Origin: Candidatus Ulvibacter alkanivorans | GTDB lineage: Bacteria > Bacteroidota > Bacteroidia > Flavobacteriales > Flavobacteriaceae | Direction: 5' to 3' | NCBI RefSeq assembly: GCF_003333325.1 | Contig: NZ_QOLC01000078.1 | Coordinates: 1-48,880, forward strand | Length of the DNA stretch: 48,880 bases | Shown here: positions 33,134 through 41,910 of the stretch, piece by piece | Numbering within the stretch: position 1 is the stretch's first letter | Layout: each line of letters opens with the position of its first letter | Notes under the pieces: generated by a model | Database searches by the model: none | Told to the model about the DNA's origin: nothing | Seen by the model: the letters and a program-made list of their open reading frames with translations, nothing else | Position numbers and translations under genes: made by a program

Positions 33134-34351
33134 ATGGCATTCGATATTCAAAAAATACGAGCCGATTTTCCTATCCTACAACGAAAGGTGAACGGGTACC
33201 CGTTAGTCTATTTAGACAACGCGGCCACCTCACAAAAACCGCAGCAGGTGATCGACAGTATCGTTGACTATTACACCCACCTAAACGCGAATATACACAG
33301 AGGCGTACACACCTTATCACAAGAAGCGACCGATGCATACGAAGCAGCACGACTTCGCATAAAAGAACACTTCAATATTACGCACGCACATGAAGTGATC
33401 TTTACCGCAGGAACCACTCATGGTATCAACATGGTGGCTTCCGGCTTTAGCGATTTGTTGAAAAAAGACGATGAGATCATAGTATCTGCCATGGAGCACC
33501 ATTCCAATATCGTGCCTTGGCAAATGTTGTGCGAGCGTACGGGTGCCCTTTTAAAAGTGATCCCGATGACCGAAGAAGGAACCTTGGATTTTTCTGCTTT
33601 TGAAGGCCTATTGTCCAAAAAAACCAAATTGGTCTTTGTTAATCATATCTCGAATGCCTTGGGTACCATTAACCCGATCTCCAAGATAATTGAAAAAGCA
33701 CATGATGTAGGTGCCGCTGTTTTGATAGATGGCGCACAATCGTGTTCGCACATTAAGCCGGACCTACAAGCTTTAGATGTCGATTTTTATGTTACTTCGG
33801 CACATAAAATGTGTGGCCCCACTGGGGTTGGTATGCTCTTCGGAAAGGAAACATGGCTTAATAAACTTCCGCCGTACCAAGGTGGAGGCGAGATGATCAA
33901 GGAGGTGCGTTTTGAAAAAACCACCTATGCCGAACTTCCGCATAAATTTGAAGCAGGCACACCAAATATTTCGGGTGGTATTGCTTTTGGAGCTGCAATT
34001 GAGTATCTTAACAGTATCGGATTTGAGGCCATTCAGCAACATGAAGATGCGTTATTAAAATATGCAACCGACCAATTGCTGAAAATTGAAGGACTAAAGA
34101 TCTATGGAACGGGACCCGATAAAACATCGGTGGTTTCGTTTAATATTGAAGGGATACACCCTTACGATATTGGAACCATTGTAGATAAAATGGGAATTGC
34201 AGTTCGCACCGGGCATCATTGTGCACAACCAATTATGGATTTTTACAACATTCCCGGTACCGTTCGCGCTTCATTCGCATTCTACAATACCATAGAAGAA
34301 GTAGACCGACTAGTTGAAGCTGTAAAAAAAGCAAAAGTAATGCTAACCTAA
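33134..34351 (+). CDS. sufS: Cysteine desulfurase SufS
   Basis: 405-residue class II NifS-like PLP enzyme. PLP lysine is Lys225 in TSAHKMCGPTGVG and the catalytic persulfide cysteine is Cys363 in RTGHHCAQP. YLDNAATSQKP and NANIHRGVHTLS are classical N-terminal signatures. It releases sulfur from cysteine and hands it to SufE. 24 bases after sufD. Confidence 0.96.
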   Translation: MAFDIQKIRADFPILQRKVNGYPLVYLDNAATSQKPQQVIDSIVDYYTHLNANIHRGVHTLSQEATDAYEAARLRIKEHFNITHAHEVIFTAGTTHGINMVASGFSDLLKKDDEIIVSAMEHHSNIVPWQMLCERTGALLKVIPMTEEGTLDFSAFEGLLSKKTKLVFVNHISNALGTINPISKIIEKAHDVGAAVLIDGAQSCSHIKPDLQALDVDFYVTSAHKMCGPTGVGMLFGKETWLNKLPPYQGGGEMIKEVRFEKTTYAELPHKFEAGTPNISGGIAFGAAIEYLNSIGFEAIQQHEDALLKYATDQLLKIEGLKIYGTGPDKTSVVSFNIEGIHPYDIGTIVDKMGIAVRTGHHCAQPIMDFYNIPGTVRASFAFYNTIEEVDRLVEAVKKAKVMLT

Positions 34352-34362
34352 TTTATAAATCT

Positions 34363-34812
34363 ATGAAAACTATTTTCGCTTGTTTCGCATTAGTTACGAC
34401 ACTACTTCTTGGGAGCTGTGACCAAACTCAAAAAGTAATAGACGTAGCCGGCAATGTACAACTTTCAGGTTCGTACACAGTGAACAACATTGCTAACACG
34501 TCGGCAGGAGCCACGATTCCAGATGATCTAACACTGCGATTTGCGGCTTTAGATAAATCGGTACGCGGATTTACGGGTTGTAATACGCTCTTCGGAAACT
34601 ACACCACAGACCTATATGCCTTATCTTTTGGAGAAATAGCGGTTACTGAAAAAGATTGTGGCCCTAAGCTAATGGCCGTAGAAAGAGCTTTCTTAGATGC
34701 TATCAACACTGTGGGATCCTATAAATTAGAAGGCAATGTACTTACCTTGTATTCAAAAATAGATCGGTCGGTATTGATCACTGCCACCAAAGAAACCAAA
34801 GAAGAAGAATAA
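34363..34812 (+). CDS. META/HslJ-domain lipoprotein in suf operon
   Basis: 149 residues. Lipobox at LGSC (Cys19). The remainder is a META domain, recognised by GSYTVNNI, the FTGCNTLFGNYTTD segment and LTLYSK near the end. HslJ-type META proteins are envelope proteins linked to stress or drug tolerance in E. coli, but the molecular role is unknown. It is placed 11 bases after sufS and 2 bases before sufE, so is expressed with the Fe-S machinery. Confidence 0.85.
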   Translation: MKTIFACFALVTTLLLGSCDQTQKVIDVAGNVQLSGSYTVNNIANTSAGATIPDDLTLRFAALDKSVRGFTGCNTLFGNYTTDLYALSFGEIAVTEKDCGPKLMAVERAFLDAINTVGSYKLEGNVLTLYSKIDRSVLITATKETKEEE

Positions 34813-34814
34813 GC

Positions 34815-35240
34815 ATGACGATTGAAGCCATACAACAAGAATTGATAGACGAATTTTCGCTTTTCGATGATTGGATGCAGAAATATGAGTATATGATCGA
34901 ACTAGGCAAGACCTTGCCGTTAATCGACCCTGTACTTAAAACCGATGACAAACTTATAAAAGGCTGCCAATCTAAAGTGTGGTTACACGCTACCTTACAA
35001 GACGACAAAGTGATTTTTACAGCCGATAGTGACGCAATAATTACGAAAGGAATTGTCGCTATCTTAATTCGGGTTTTTTCCAATCAGCCACCAGAAGCCA
35101 TCGTTGAAGCCAATACCGATTTTATTGATGAGATCGGATTAAAAGAACACCTGTCGCCTACCCGCGCAAACGGATTGGTTTCTATGGTGAAACAAATGAA
35201 ATTGTACGCTGTGGCGTATCAAGCACAACTTAAAAATTAA
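34815..35240 (+). CDS. sufE: Sulfur acceptor protein SufE
   Basis: 141 residues. The sulfur-accepting Cys51 lies in DDKLIKGCQSKVW, the defining SufE motif, and a RANGLVSMVKQMK helix closes the protein. It collects persulfide sulfur from SufS and carries it to SufB. Followed after 4 bases by sufT. Confidence 0.95.
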   Translation: MTIEAIQQELIDEFSLFDDWMQKYEYMIELGKTLPLIDPVLKTDDKLIKGCQSKVWLHATLQDDKVIFTADSDAIITKGIVAILIRVFSNQPPEAIVEANTDFIDEIGLKEHLSPTRANGLVSMVKQMKLYAVAYQAQLKN

Positions 35241-35244
35241 TACA

Positions 35245-35571
35245 ATGGCAACTACAGAAATAGACACAAAAGAACTGGGTGAGAAGATCGTAAAGGTTTT
35301 AAAGACCATCTATGATCCGGAGATCCCGGTTGATATTTATGAATTAGGGCTTATTTACGATGTTTTTGTTAATGAAGACATTGAAGTAAAGATCCTTATG
35401 ACCTTAACAACGCCTAATTGTCCGGTGGCCGAAACACTTCCTTTGGAGGTTGAGGACAAGGTAAAAACCATCAAGTTAGTGAAAGACGCTGAAGTTGAAA
35501 TAACCTTCGATCCACCATGGAGCCAAGATCTTATGAGTGAAGAGGCAAAATTAGAGCTGGGAATGCTCTAA
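35245..35571 (+). CDS. sufT: SufT / MIP18-family (DUF59) Fe-S maturation protein
   Basis: 108 residues of the MIP18/DUF59 family, with TIYDPEIPVDIYELGLIYDV and TLTTPNCPVAE, which contains the conserved Cys59. Members help Fe-S maturation of target proteins. It is the last gene of the tight suf cluster; a 107-base gap follows. Confidence 0.92.
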   Translation: MATTEIDTKELGEKIVKVLKTIYDPEIPVDIYELGLIYDVFVNEDIEVKILMTLTTPNCPVAETLPLEVEDKVKTIKLVKDAEVEITFDPPWSQDLMSEEAKLELGML

Positions 35572-35678
35572 TCGAGATACGCCAAGTCTTACACAAATTT
35601 TCTAGGATAGTGCGTAATTTTTTCTTCGGAAAGATCCCCATAACAAACAAAGAGAGAACAAATAATTGAGCAGATAAC

Positions 35679-36188
35679 ATGGCAGAAGAAATCATAAATA
35701 GAGTAGCAAATAGTAAATTGGTTACCTTCAATTTAGAAGACTTTTATCCGGAAGGTGATCGTATTTCGTTCGATATCTCACAGTGGTTGTTAGAAGGCAT
35801 CGTGTTAAAGGAAAAAGAGTTTAGAGCTGCTGCTGAAGCCTTCGATTGGTCGCAGTATCGCAATGCATATGTCGCCTTGTACTGTAGCACAGATGCTATT
35901 GTTCCTGCTTGGGCCTATATGTTGCTCACCACCAAACTCACTCCCCATGCTAAAAAAGTTGTAGTGGGGACATTAGATGTTTTAGAAACGATCATTTTCA
36001 CAGAAATCATTCAACATATGAATGTTGACGATTTTAAAGACAAACCGGTTATCGTTAAAGGATGTGCTCACAAGCCGGTGCCTCAAAATGCTTTTCTACT
36101 CATTACACAAAAACTGCAAGCTGTTGCAAAGAGCATTATGTATGGTGAGGCGTGTTCTTCGGTGCCATTGTACAAAAAACCTAAGTAA
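35679..36188 (+). CDS. DUF2480 family protein
   Basis: 169 residues, cytoplasmic. It begins with EIINRVANSKLVTFNLEDFYPEG and contains FRAAAEAFDWSQYRNAYVALYCSTDAIVPAWAYMLL, characteristic of the DUF2480 family that often follows suf genes in Flavobacteriia. Function is unknown. Conserved Cys residues (CSTDA, GCAHKPVP) could bind metal or Fe-S, which is speculation. Confidence 0.85.
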   Translation: MAEEIINRVANSKLVTFNLEDFYPEGDRISFDISQWLLEGIVLKEKEFRAAAEAFDWSQYRNAYVALYCSTDAIVPAWAYMLLTTKLTPHAKKVVVGTLDVLETIIFTEIIQHMNVDDFKDKPVIVKGCAHKPVPQNAFLLITQKLQAVAKSIMYGEACSSVPLYKKPK

Positions 36189-36260
36189 ATGCTAACTCCT
36201 AATTAAATGTTTACGTGTACTTTCCGAAGCACACAAAAAAATTAAAAAAGAACCTCTAAT

Positions 36261-36268
36261 TTTATTTG
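36261..36268 (+). promoter_or_regulatory. -7 promoter-like element TTTATTTG
   Basis: One mismatch to TAnnTTTG, 17 bases before ATG 36286. Confidence 0.4.
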
Positions 36269-36285
36269 TATTAAACTGTTACACT

Positions 36286-37176
36286 ATGAAAAAAATTACG
36301 CTTCTCGCATTGCTTGTATTCCCGTTAATCAGCTTCGCTCAAGAAGAAGATTCAGAAGAACCAAAAGAAGGTTGGAACAAATCAGGAAATATTTCATTGC
36401 TATTTAATCAGGCGGCCTTTAATGCTGAATGGACCGGCGGAGGAACTTCAAATTATGCAGCAAATGCCAGTTTAACCTATGATTTCAACTATCGAAAAGG
36501 AAAACTAACTTGGGACAACCGTATCGTGGCAGATTACGGAATTACAAAAACCAAAGATGATAAATTCTCACGCAAGACGAACGACCGTCTCGAGCTGAAC
36601 TCTATTGTAGGTAGACAGATAAATGAATCGAAGTGGTTCTACTCCTTCTTTCTAAACTTTAGAACGCAATTCGCGAAAGGGTATGCCTTTGGAGAGGATG
36701 CAGACGGCAATGAGATTAGAACTGAGACCACGCACTTTATGTCGCCCGGTTACCTACAAATAGGACCTGGTTTTCTTTGGAAAGAAAATGACAATTTAAA
36801 AGTGAACTTAGCTCCTGCTACAGCACGATTGATCTTTGTTGACGATATGTTTACAACAGTTCCCGGATATACAGACGGAGACTACTTTGGAGTAGACGCC
36901 GGAGAAAGCACCCGTTTTGAATTTGGTGCCTCGATTTCGGGCTATGCTAAATTCGACCTAATGGAGAATATTAGTATGGAAAACATTCTTAATCTTTATT
37001 CGAACTACTTAGAAGATCCTCAGAATGTGGATCTGGATTATACGATGAACTTAGTGTTAAAAGTAAACGATTGGATCTCTGCCAATGCAACCTTCCAAGC
37101 CATTTACGACGACAACGCGGTTGGCGCATTTCAGATTCGTGAAGCTTTGGGTATAGGTATAGGCTATAAATTTTAA
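36286..37176 (+). CDS. DUF3078 outer-membrane protein
   Basis: 296 residues with a signal peptide ending at FAQ. The mature protein is beta-rich with alternating strands typical of outer-membrane barrels and ends in an aromatic residue (GIGIGYKF). GWNKSGNISLLFNQAAFNAEWTGGGTSNYAANASL is the DUF3078 signature. Function unknown. A terminator 21 bases downstream separates it from convergent hflX. Confidence 0.85.
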   Translation: MKKITLLALLVFPLISFAQEEDSEEPKEGWNKSGNISLLFNQAAFNAEWTGGGTSNYAANASLTYDFNYRKGKLTWDNRIVADYGITKTKDDKFSRKTNDRLELNSIVGRQINESKWFYSFFLNFRTQFAKGYAFGEDADGNEIRTETTHFMSPGYLQIGPGFLWKENDNLKVNLAPATARLIFVDDMFTTVPGYTDGDYFGVDAGESTRFEFGASISGYAKFDLMENISMENILNLYSNYLEDPQNVDLDYTMNLVLKVNDWISANATFQAIYDDNAVGAFQIREALGIGIGYKF

Positions 37177-37196
37177 TTTCGAAAAGCATACGATTT

Positions 37197-37230
37197 AAAA
37201 AGCCCGATAGTTGTACCTATGGGGCTTTTT
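37197..37230. terminator. Bidirectional terminator between DUF3078 gene and hflX
   Basis: AAAAAGCCC pairs with GGGCTTTTT, extended after one mismatch by ATAG/CTAT around a 6-base loop. The A-run on one side and T-run on the other suit both convergent genes. Confidence 0.88.
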
Positions 37231-37231
37231 G

Positions 37232-38443
37232 CTATTCGTAGATATACTCTTCGGGATACAAAAAGTTGTTATACGGAAATCGGGTAACATGGATCTCACG
37301 TACTTTTTCGTACACTAGTTTTCTAAATTCCTCGAAATTCTCTTTTTCCAAAGCCGAGATAAAAATAGCATCACCCGAGCTAGTGTGCATCCAGGTGCGT
37401 TTCCAATCTTCCAAGCTATAATGCGCTTTCGTCTTTTCGGTAACAAGATCATCCTCATCTATAGTTTCCGGGGAGTAGGCATCGATCTTGTTAAACACCA
37501 TTATCGTTGGCTTATCGGCGCTTTCAATTTCATCTAACACTTTGTTTACAGAGGCGATATGATCTTCAAACGATGGATGGGATATGTCGACCACATGCAA
37601 TAGCAGATCGGCTTCACGTACCTCATCAAGGGTGCTTTTAAACGATTCGACCAATTGAGTTGGTAGCTTCCGAATAAAACCAACGGTGTCACTTAACAAA
37701 AAAGGTAAATTCCCTATCACTACTTTTCGTACCGTAGTATCTAAGGTTGCAAACAATTTATTTTCGGCAAATACTTCGCTCTTACTTATCACATTCATTA
37801 AAGTAGATTTTCCTACATTGGTATAACCTACTAAAGCAACACGAACCAGAGCGCCTCGATTTCCGCGCTGCACCTCCATTTGCTTATCGATCTTTTTAAG
37901 CTTTTTCTTTAGGAGTGAAATTCGATCTCGAACTATTCGTCTATCGGTTTCTATTTCGGTTTCTCCGGGTCCACGCATTCCAATTCCTCCACGCTGTCTT
38001 TCCAAGTGCGTCCACATCCCCGCTAATCGAGGAAGTAAATATTCGTACTGGGCTAGTTCCACCTGTGTACGGGCATAGCTTGTTTTTGCGCGTTGCGCGA
38101 AGATATCTAAGATTAGGTTGGTACGATCGATGATCTTACATCGCAGAATTTTTTCGATATTCTTTTGCTGGGCAGGAGACAACTCGTCATCAAAAATTGC
38201 GGTACCTATATCATTCTCCTCCACAAATTCGCGTACCTCTTCCATTTTCCCACTCCCAATAAAGGTCTTTGGATTGGGCATTTCCATTTTCTGAACGAAT
38301 CTTTTTAACACCTCTCCACCGGCCGTATAGGCTAAAAACTCGAGTTCATCTAAATATTCTTCGGCTTTTTCCTCATCTTGATATTGAGTGATAAGCCCAA
38401 TAAGAATCGTTTTTTCGTAATCAAAATCTGTTCTTTCTAACAT
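37232..38443 (-). CDS. hflX: GTPase HflX
   Basis: 403 residues from ATG 38443 (MLERTDFDYEK). A longer frame to 38506 passes through a TACCTTTG promoter box and is rejected. N-terminal HflX domain, then GMRGPGETEIETDRR, and a G-domain with G1 GYTNVGKS (206-213), G3 DTVG, G4 NKID and a G5-like FISAL. HflX binds ribosomes and helps split stalled 70S particles. Stop codon lies at the edge of the terminator shared with the opposing gene. Confidence 0.94.
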   Translation of the reverse strand: MLERTDFDYEKTILIGLITQYQDEEKAEEYLDELEFLAYTAGGEVLKRFVQKMEMPNPKTFIGSGKMEEVREFVEENDIGTAIFDDELSPAQQKNIEKILRCKIIDRTNLILDIFAQRAKTSYARTQVELAQYEYLLPRLAGMWTHLERQRGGIGMRGPGETEIETDRRIVRDRISLLKKKLKKIDKQMEVQRGNRGALVRVALVGYTNVGKSTLMNVISKSEVFAENKLFATLDTTVRKVVIGNLPFLLSDTVGFIRKLPTQLVESFKSTLDEVREADLLLHVVDISHPSFEDHIASVNKVLDEIESADKPTIMVFNKIDAYSPETIDEDDLVTEKTKAHYSLEDWKRTWMHTSSGDAIFISALEKENFEEFRKLVYEKVREIHVTRFPYNNFLYPEEYIYE

Positions 38444-38459
38444 AGAATAAGTTCTATTA

Positions 38460-38467
38460 CAAAGGTA
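38460..38467 (-). promoter_or_regulatory. -7 promoter element TACCTTTG for hflX
   Basis: Exact TAnnTTTG match on the minus strand ending 16 bases before ATG 38443. It decides the start codon. Confidence 0.6.
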
Positions 38468-38615
38468 CAAAACAGAACGGAAGCCGGTTTTGTAGTTTAC
38501 AAGCATTTAACAAAAGAGCTGTCTTTATGGGTTAGTTTATCCAAAAGTTAAAGAAAACTGCAAATAAAGATTGGTGTGATTTTAATCGGAATTTTCCTGC
38601 ACTATATCTAAAAGT

Positions 38616-38646
38616 TTTGTTAAGTAACTCAGATTTTCCATATTTG
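38616..38646 (+). promoter_or_regulatory. Promoter of the T9SS adhesin operon (TTTG-N19-CATATTTG)
   Basis: The -33 TTTG at 38616-38619 and -7 CATATTTG at 38639-38646 (one mismatch) are 19 bases apart, the normal spacing in Bacteroidota. The start codon at 38683 is about 30 bases past the expected transcription start. Confidence 0.7.
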
Positions 38647-38682
38647 TAACGATTTCTTAACACGCCTACCAATTAAAACTCT

Positions 38683-41600
38683 ATGAACGTAAAAATACCT
38701 CACTATTTTACACGTACTACGAATCATGTAAAATTACAAGCAACAACGCAAAGACACTTAGCTTTATACACACTGCTAATTACGTGTCTTTTTTCATTTA
38801 CTAGTCAGGCGCAGGACCTTCCTTTCTTAAACTTAAATGCCGGACCGGATGTTACGATTCCTTGTGGTACCGGAGGATGTACCGACCTAACTGCAAATTT
38901 TAAAGAGATCTTCGAGACCGATAACGAAACCTATACGGTCGAGTCGATCCCTTATAATCCACCTTTTCCTTTCGATAATTTAGCCAACCCGTTAAATCCA
39001 AACATCGATGATGCTTGGTCGGAAGTAGATCAATTACCCTTCGATTTTTGTTTCTTCGGAAACTTAGAGCAAGAATTTCAAGTAGGTTCTAATGGAGTAA
39101 TTCGATTTGATGTAGATCCGAACGATACCGGTGCAGGCTCTAACGATTGGTCCTTTTCCGACGATCTGCCAAATAATGCAGACGATGCGTTGGGCGAAGC
39201 CAATGTGTTTACTCCCGTTCACGATATCGATCCGGCTGCTTCTACAACGGAAGAAATTGGGTATGAAGTTATCGGGAATTTTCCGAATCGCGTATTAGTG
39301 GTTTCTTATTTTGAAGTACCCTTATTTTCAAGTACCTGTAACTCACTGTTAGCAACGCAAATGGTGGTGTTCTATGAATTCTCGAACACTGTGGAGGTCT
39401 ATATTCGCGATAAACCTACCTGCCCTTCATGGCAGAATGGCGTAGCTGCGATTGGAATTCAAAACAATGACGGAACGGTGGCGTATGTGCCGCCGGGAAG
39501 AAATACATCAGATTCCCCGTGGACAACCAGTAACGAAGCTTGGCGTTTTAGCCCAGATGGTGATCCTAGCTACGTATTCGAATGGTTAGATGAAAGTGGA
39601 ACTGTAATAGGTACCGATCCAACAATTAACGTATGTCCTCCAACAAGTGTCGCAACATATACTGCGCGAGTTACCTATACCAATAGCTGCAATGGAGAAA
39701 CCGTAGTTTATACAGACGATGTGGTGGTTACGAACGAAGGTGGCTTTACCGTAGATCTAGGAGAAGATCAAACTTTTTGTGATGTAGATGAATATGAGAT
39801 CGTTCCTGAACTAACCGGTGATACTACCAATGCAACCTATTTATGGAGTCCTGGAGGTGAAACAACTCCAACGATCACTGTAAGCACCTCAGGTACTTAC
39901 AGCGTTGAAGTTACTGTAGACTCATGTACGCAGACCGATGATGTTACCCTAACATTCCTTAGTGGGTCGGAGTGTACCATTGACCCTGTTTGTACGGAAG
40001 TCGATTTTGAAGAAAATTTTGGAACCGGTACAGGAAGAGTATGTATAGATCCGGCGGAAGCTACTACCACTTATACGTGTAACCAACAAAATCAGATTGA
40101 AGATGGTGAATATACAATTACCAATATTTCAGATGGGTTAAATACCGGCTGGCACGTTGGAATGGAAGATCACACCGAAGGAGATACCGATGGACGTGCC
40201 TTCTTCGTAAATGCAGATTTTAACCCGGGTGAATTCTATCGTCGAACCATCACCTTAAGTCCGAATGGAGACTATGCCTTTAGTGCATGGATCACAACAT
40301 TGTACGACACCGATACCGGTATTTGCGGTGGAAACAGTATACCTTCTAATGTAATTTTCAGAATTGAAGACTCTGCCGGAAATCTTATTGAAGAAACCAA
40401 TACAGGTGATATTCCAAACGGACCGGAACCTAATTGGCAAGAATTCTTTATCAACTTTAATACAGGATCGAATACCGACATCCAACTTGTCCTTATAAAT
40501 AATTCTATAGGAGGCTGCGGAAATGATCTTGCGATCGACGACATCACGCTTTCATTAATTAATCCGCAACCCATTGTTGTGACACCAAATGATCTAACAG
40601 CCTGCGATGATGCGTCTAACGATGAGACCGAGGTCTTTGATCTAGAAAGCCAGATACCAACCATCCTTGATGGCCAAGATCCAGCCGATTTTACCATTAC
40701 TTTTCATACGAGCCTGTTCGATGCAGAAGCAGATCAAAATGCGATCGACACTCCAGATGCCTATACAAATGTTAGTAATCCGGAGACTATATACGTTCGG
40801 GTAGAAAAGGCAAATGACCCGTTGTGTTTCTCAACCGTGTCCTTCGACCTTATTGTAAACGAAGTTATTGACTTCACAACCAATTTACCCAACACCTTAG
40901 ACTTGTGTAGTACCGATACTATACCGGAGCTTGATGCGACCCCGACTAATGAAGGAATAGACCTTTCTATGGTCGCATACGAGTGGGTCGATGAGAACAA
41001 TAATGTAGTGTCTTCCGAAGCCACCTTTACACCACCAGGAGAAGGTAGTTATACGGTTACATTAACACTTGACCCATGTAGCCAAAGCTCATTTACAATA
41101 GAGGTAACTATTACCGATACCCCAACCTTAGATCTAGGAATGGATGAATCGCTTTGTGATGGTGAATCGTTCGAAATTGTACCTACCGTTGGTGGAAACA
41201 CAGATGGTATCACCTATTTATGGAGTACCGGAGAAACAACCCCTACGATTATCGTAGACGAGAGTGGCGATTATACCCTTGATATTATGGTAGGACCCTG
41301 TGTCGTTTCCGATACTATAAATGTGTTCATCTCCGATCCTCTTGAAGTAGATCTGGGTGCCGACTTTAAAGTATGTCCGGACGAAGTACAAGTACTTACA
41401 GCAACGGTCGAGGGTGAGAATGTTACATACCAATGGTTCTTAAACGGTGACGAAATACCCGGTGAGACCGGTAATACACTAGAAATTACCGTGGCTCTCA
41501 ATACTATGGGAACACAAACGTACACGGTAATTGCGGCCAATGGTGATTGTACCGGAGAAGACAGTATCGATATTCAACTTTATGACGTTGGAAATTGTAC

Positions 41601-41886
41601 CATCTCACAAGGACTCTCTCCAAATGGAAGTCCAGGGTTTAATGATACTTTAGATCTAGAGTTCCTTGCAGACAGATCGGGAATAGAACAAGTACAGATC
41701 TTTAACAGGCTAGGAACATTGATCTATGAAAAGACCAATTATATAAACGAGTGGCGAGGCCAGTCTATGGATGGCAACGATTTGCCTACCGGGACCTATT
41801 TCTATGTGATCGACTTTGCTTCGGAAGACCCTCTTTATGGAATGCAAGCTTCCGGATGGATCTATTTAAATCAGGAAGCAAACTAA
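38683..41886 (+). CDS. Large T9SS type B (gliding-motility-associated CTD) surface protein
   Basis: 1067 residues. A long signal peptide has its hydrophobic core at about 28-40 and ends at SQAQ. Domains in order: an N-terminal beta domain (about 50-285; FDFCFFGNLEQEFQVGSNGVIRFD); an Ig/PKD-like domain (about 290-350); an Ig-like module with YLWSPGGETTPTI; a jelly-roll-like domain with WHVGMEDHTEGDTDGRAF; further Ig-like modules, one with YLWSTGETTPTI; and a C-terminal T9SS type B domain (SQGLSPNGSPGFNDTLDLEFL ... FNRLGTLIYEKTNYINEWRG). Many acidic residues and paired cysteines suggest a calcium-rich adhesin on the cell surface. First gene of a four-gene operon. Confidence 0.9.
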   Translation: MNVKIPHYFTRTTNHVKLQATTQRHLALYTLLITCLFSFTSQAQDLPFLNLNAGPDVTIPCGTGGCTDLTANFKEIFETDNETYTVESIPYNPPFPFDNLANPLNPNIDDAWSEVDQLPFDFCFFGNLEQEFQVGSNGVIRFDVDPNDTGAGSNDWSFSDDLPNNADDALGEANVFTPVHDIDPAASTTEEIGYEVIGNFPNRVLVVSYFEVPLFSSTCNSLLATQMVVFYEFSNTVEVYIRDKPTCPSWQNGVAAIGIQNNDGTVAYVPPGRNTSDSPWTTSNEAWRFSPDGDPSYVFEWLDESGTVIGTDPTINVCPPTSVATYTARVTYTNSCNGETVVYTDDVVVTNEGGFTVDLGEDQTFCDVDEYEIVPELTGDTTNATYLWSPGGETTPTITVSTSGTYSVEVTVDSCTQTDDVTLTFLSGSECTIDPVCTEVDFEENFGTGTGRVCIDPAEATTTYTCNQQNQIEDGEYTITNISDGLNTGWHVGMEDHTEGDTDGRAFFVNADFNPGEFYRRTITLSPNGDYAFSAWITTLYDTDTGICGGNSIPSNVIFRIEDSAGNLIEETNTGDIPNGPEPNWQEFFINFNTGSNTDIQLVLINNSIGGCGNDLAIDDITLSLINPQPIVVTPNDLTACDDASNDETEVFDLESQIPTILDGQDPADFTITFHTSLFDAEADQNAIDTPDAYTNVSNPETIYVRVEKANDPLCFSTVSFDLIVNEVIDFTTNLPNTLDLCSTDTIPELDATPTNEGIDLSMVAYEWVDENNNVVSSEATFTPPGEGSYTVTLTLDPCSQSSFTIEVTITDTPTLDLGMDESLCDGESFEIVPTVGGNTDGITYLWSTGETTPTIIVDESGDYTLDIMVGPCVVSDTINVFISDPLEVDLGADFKVCPDEVQVLTATVEGENVTYQWFLNGDEIPGETGNTLEITVALNTMGTQTYTVIAANGDCTGEDSIDIQLYDVGNCTISQGLSPNGSPGFNDTLDLEFLADRSGIEQVQIFNRLGTLIYEKTNYINEWRGQSMDGNDLPTGTYFYVIDFASEDPLYGMQASGWIYLNQEAN

Positions 41887-41910
41887 ATGTAAAACGAAAA
41901 CTAATTAATC

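Noticed and set aside
40272..40697. 141-codon - strand open frame inside the large T9SS protein
   Set aside because: Antisense to a continuous coding frame with clear domains; no independent start signal or family resemblance.
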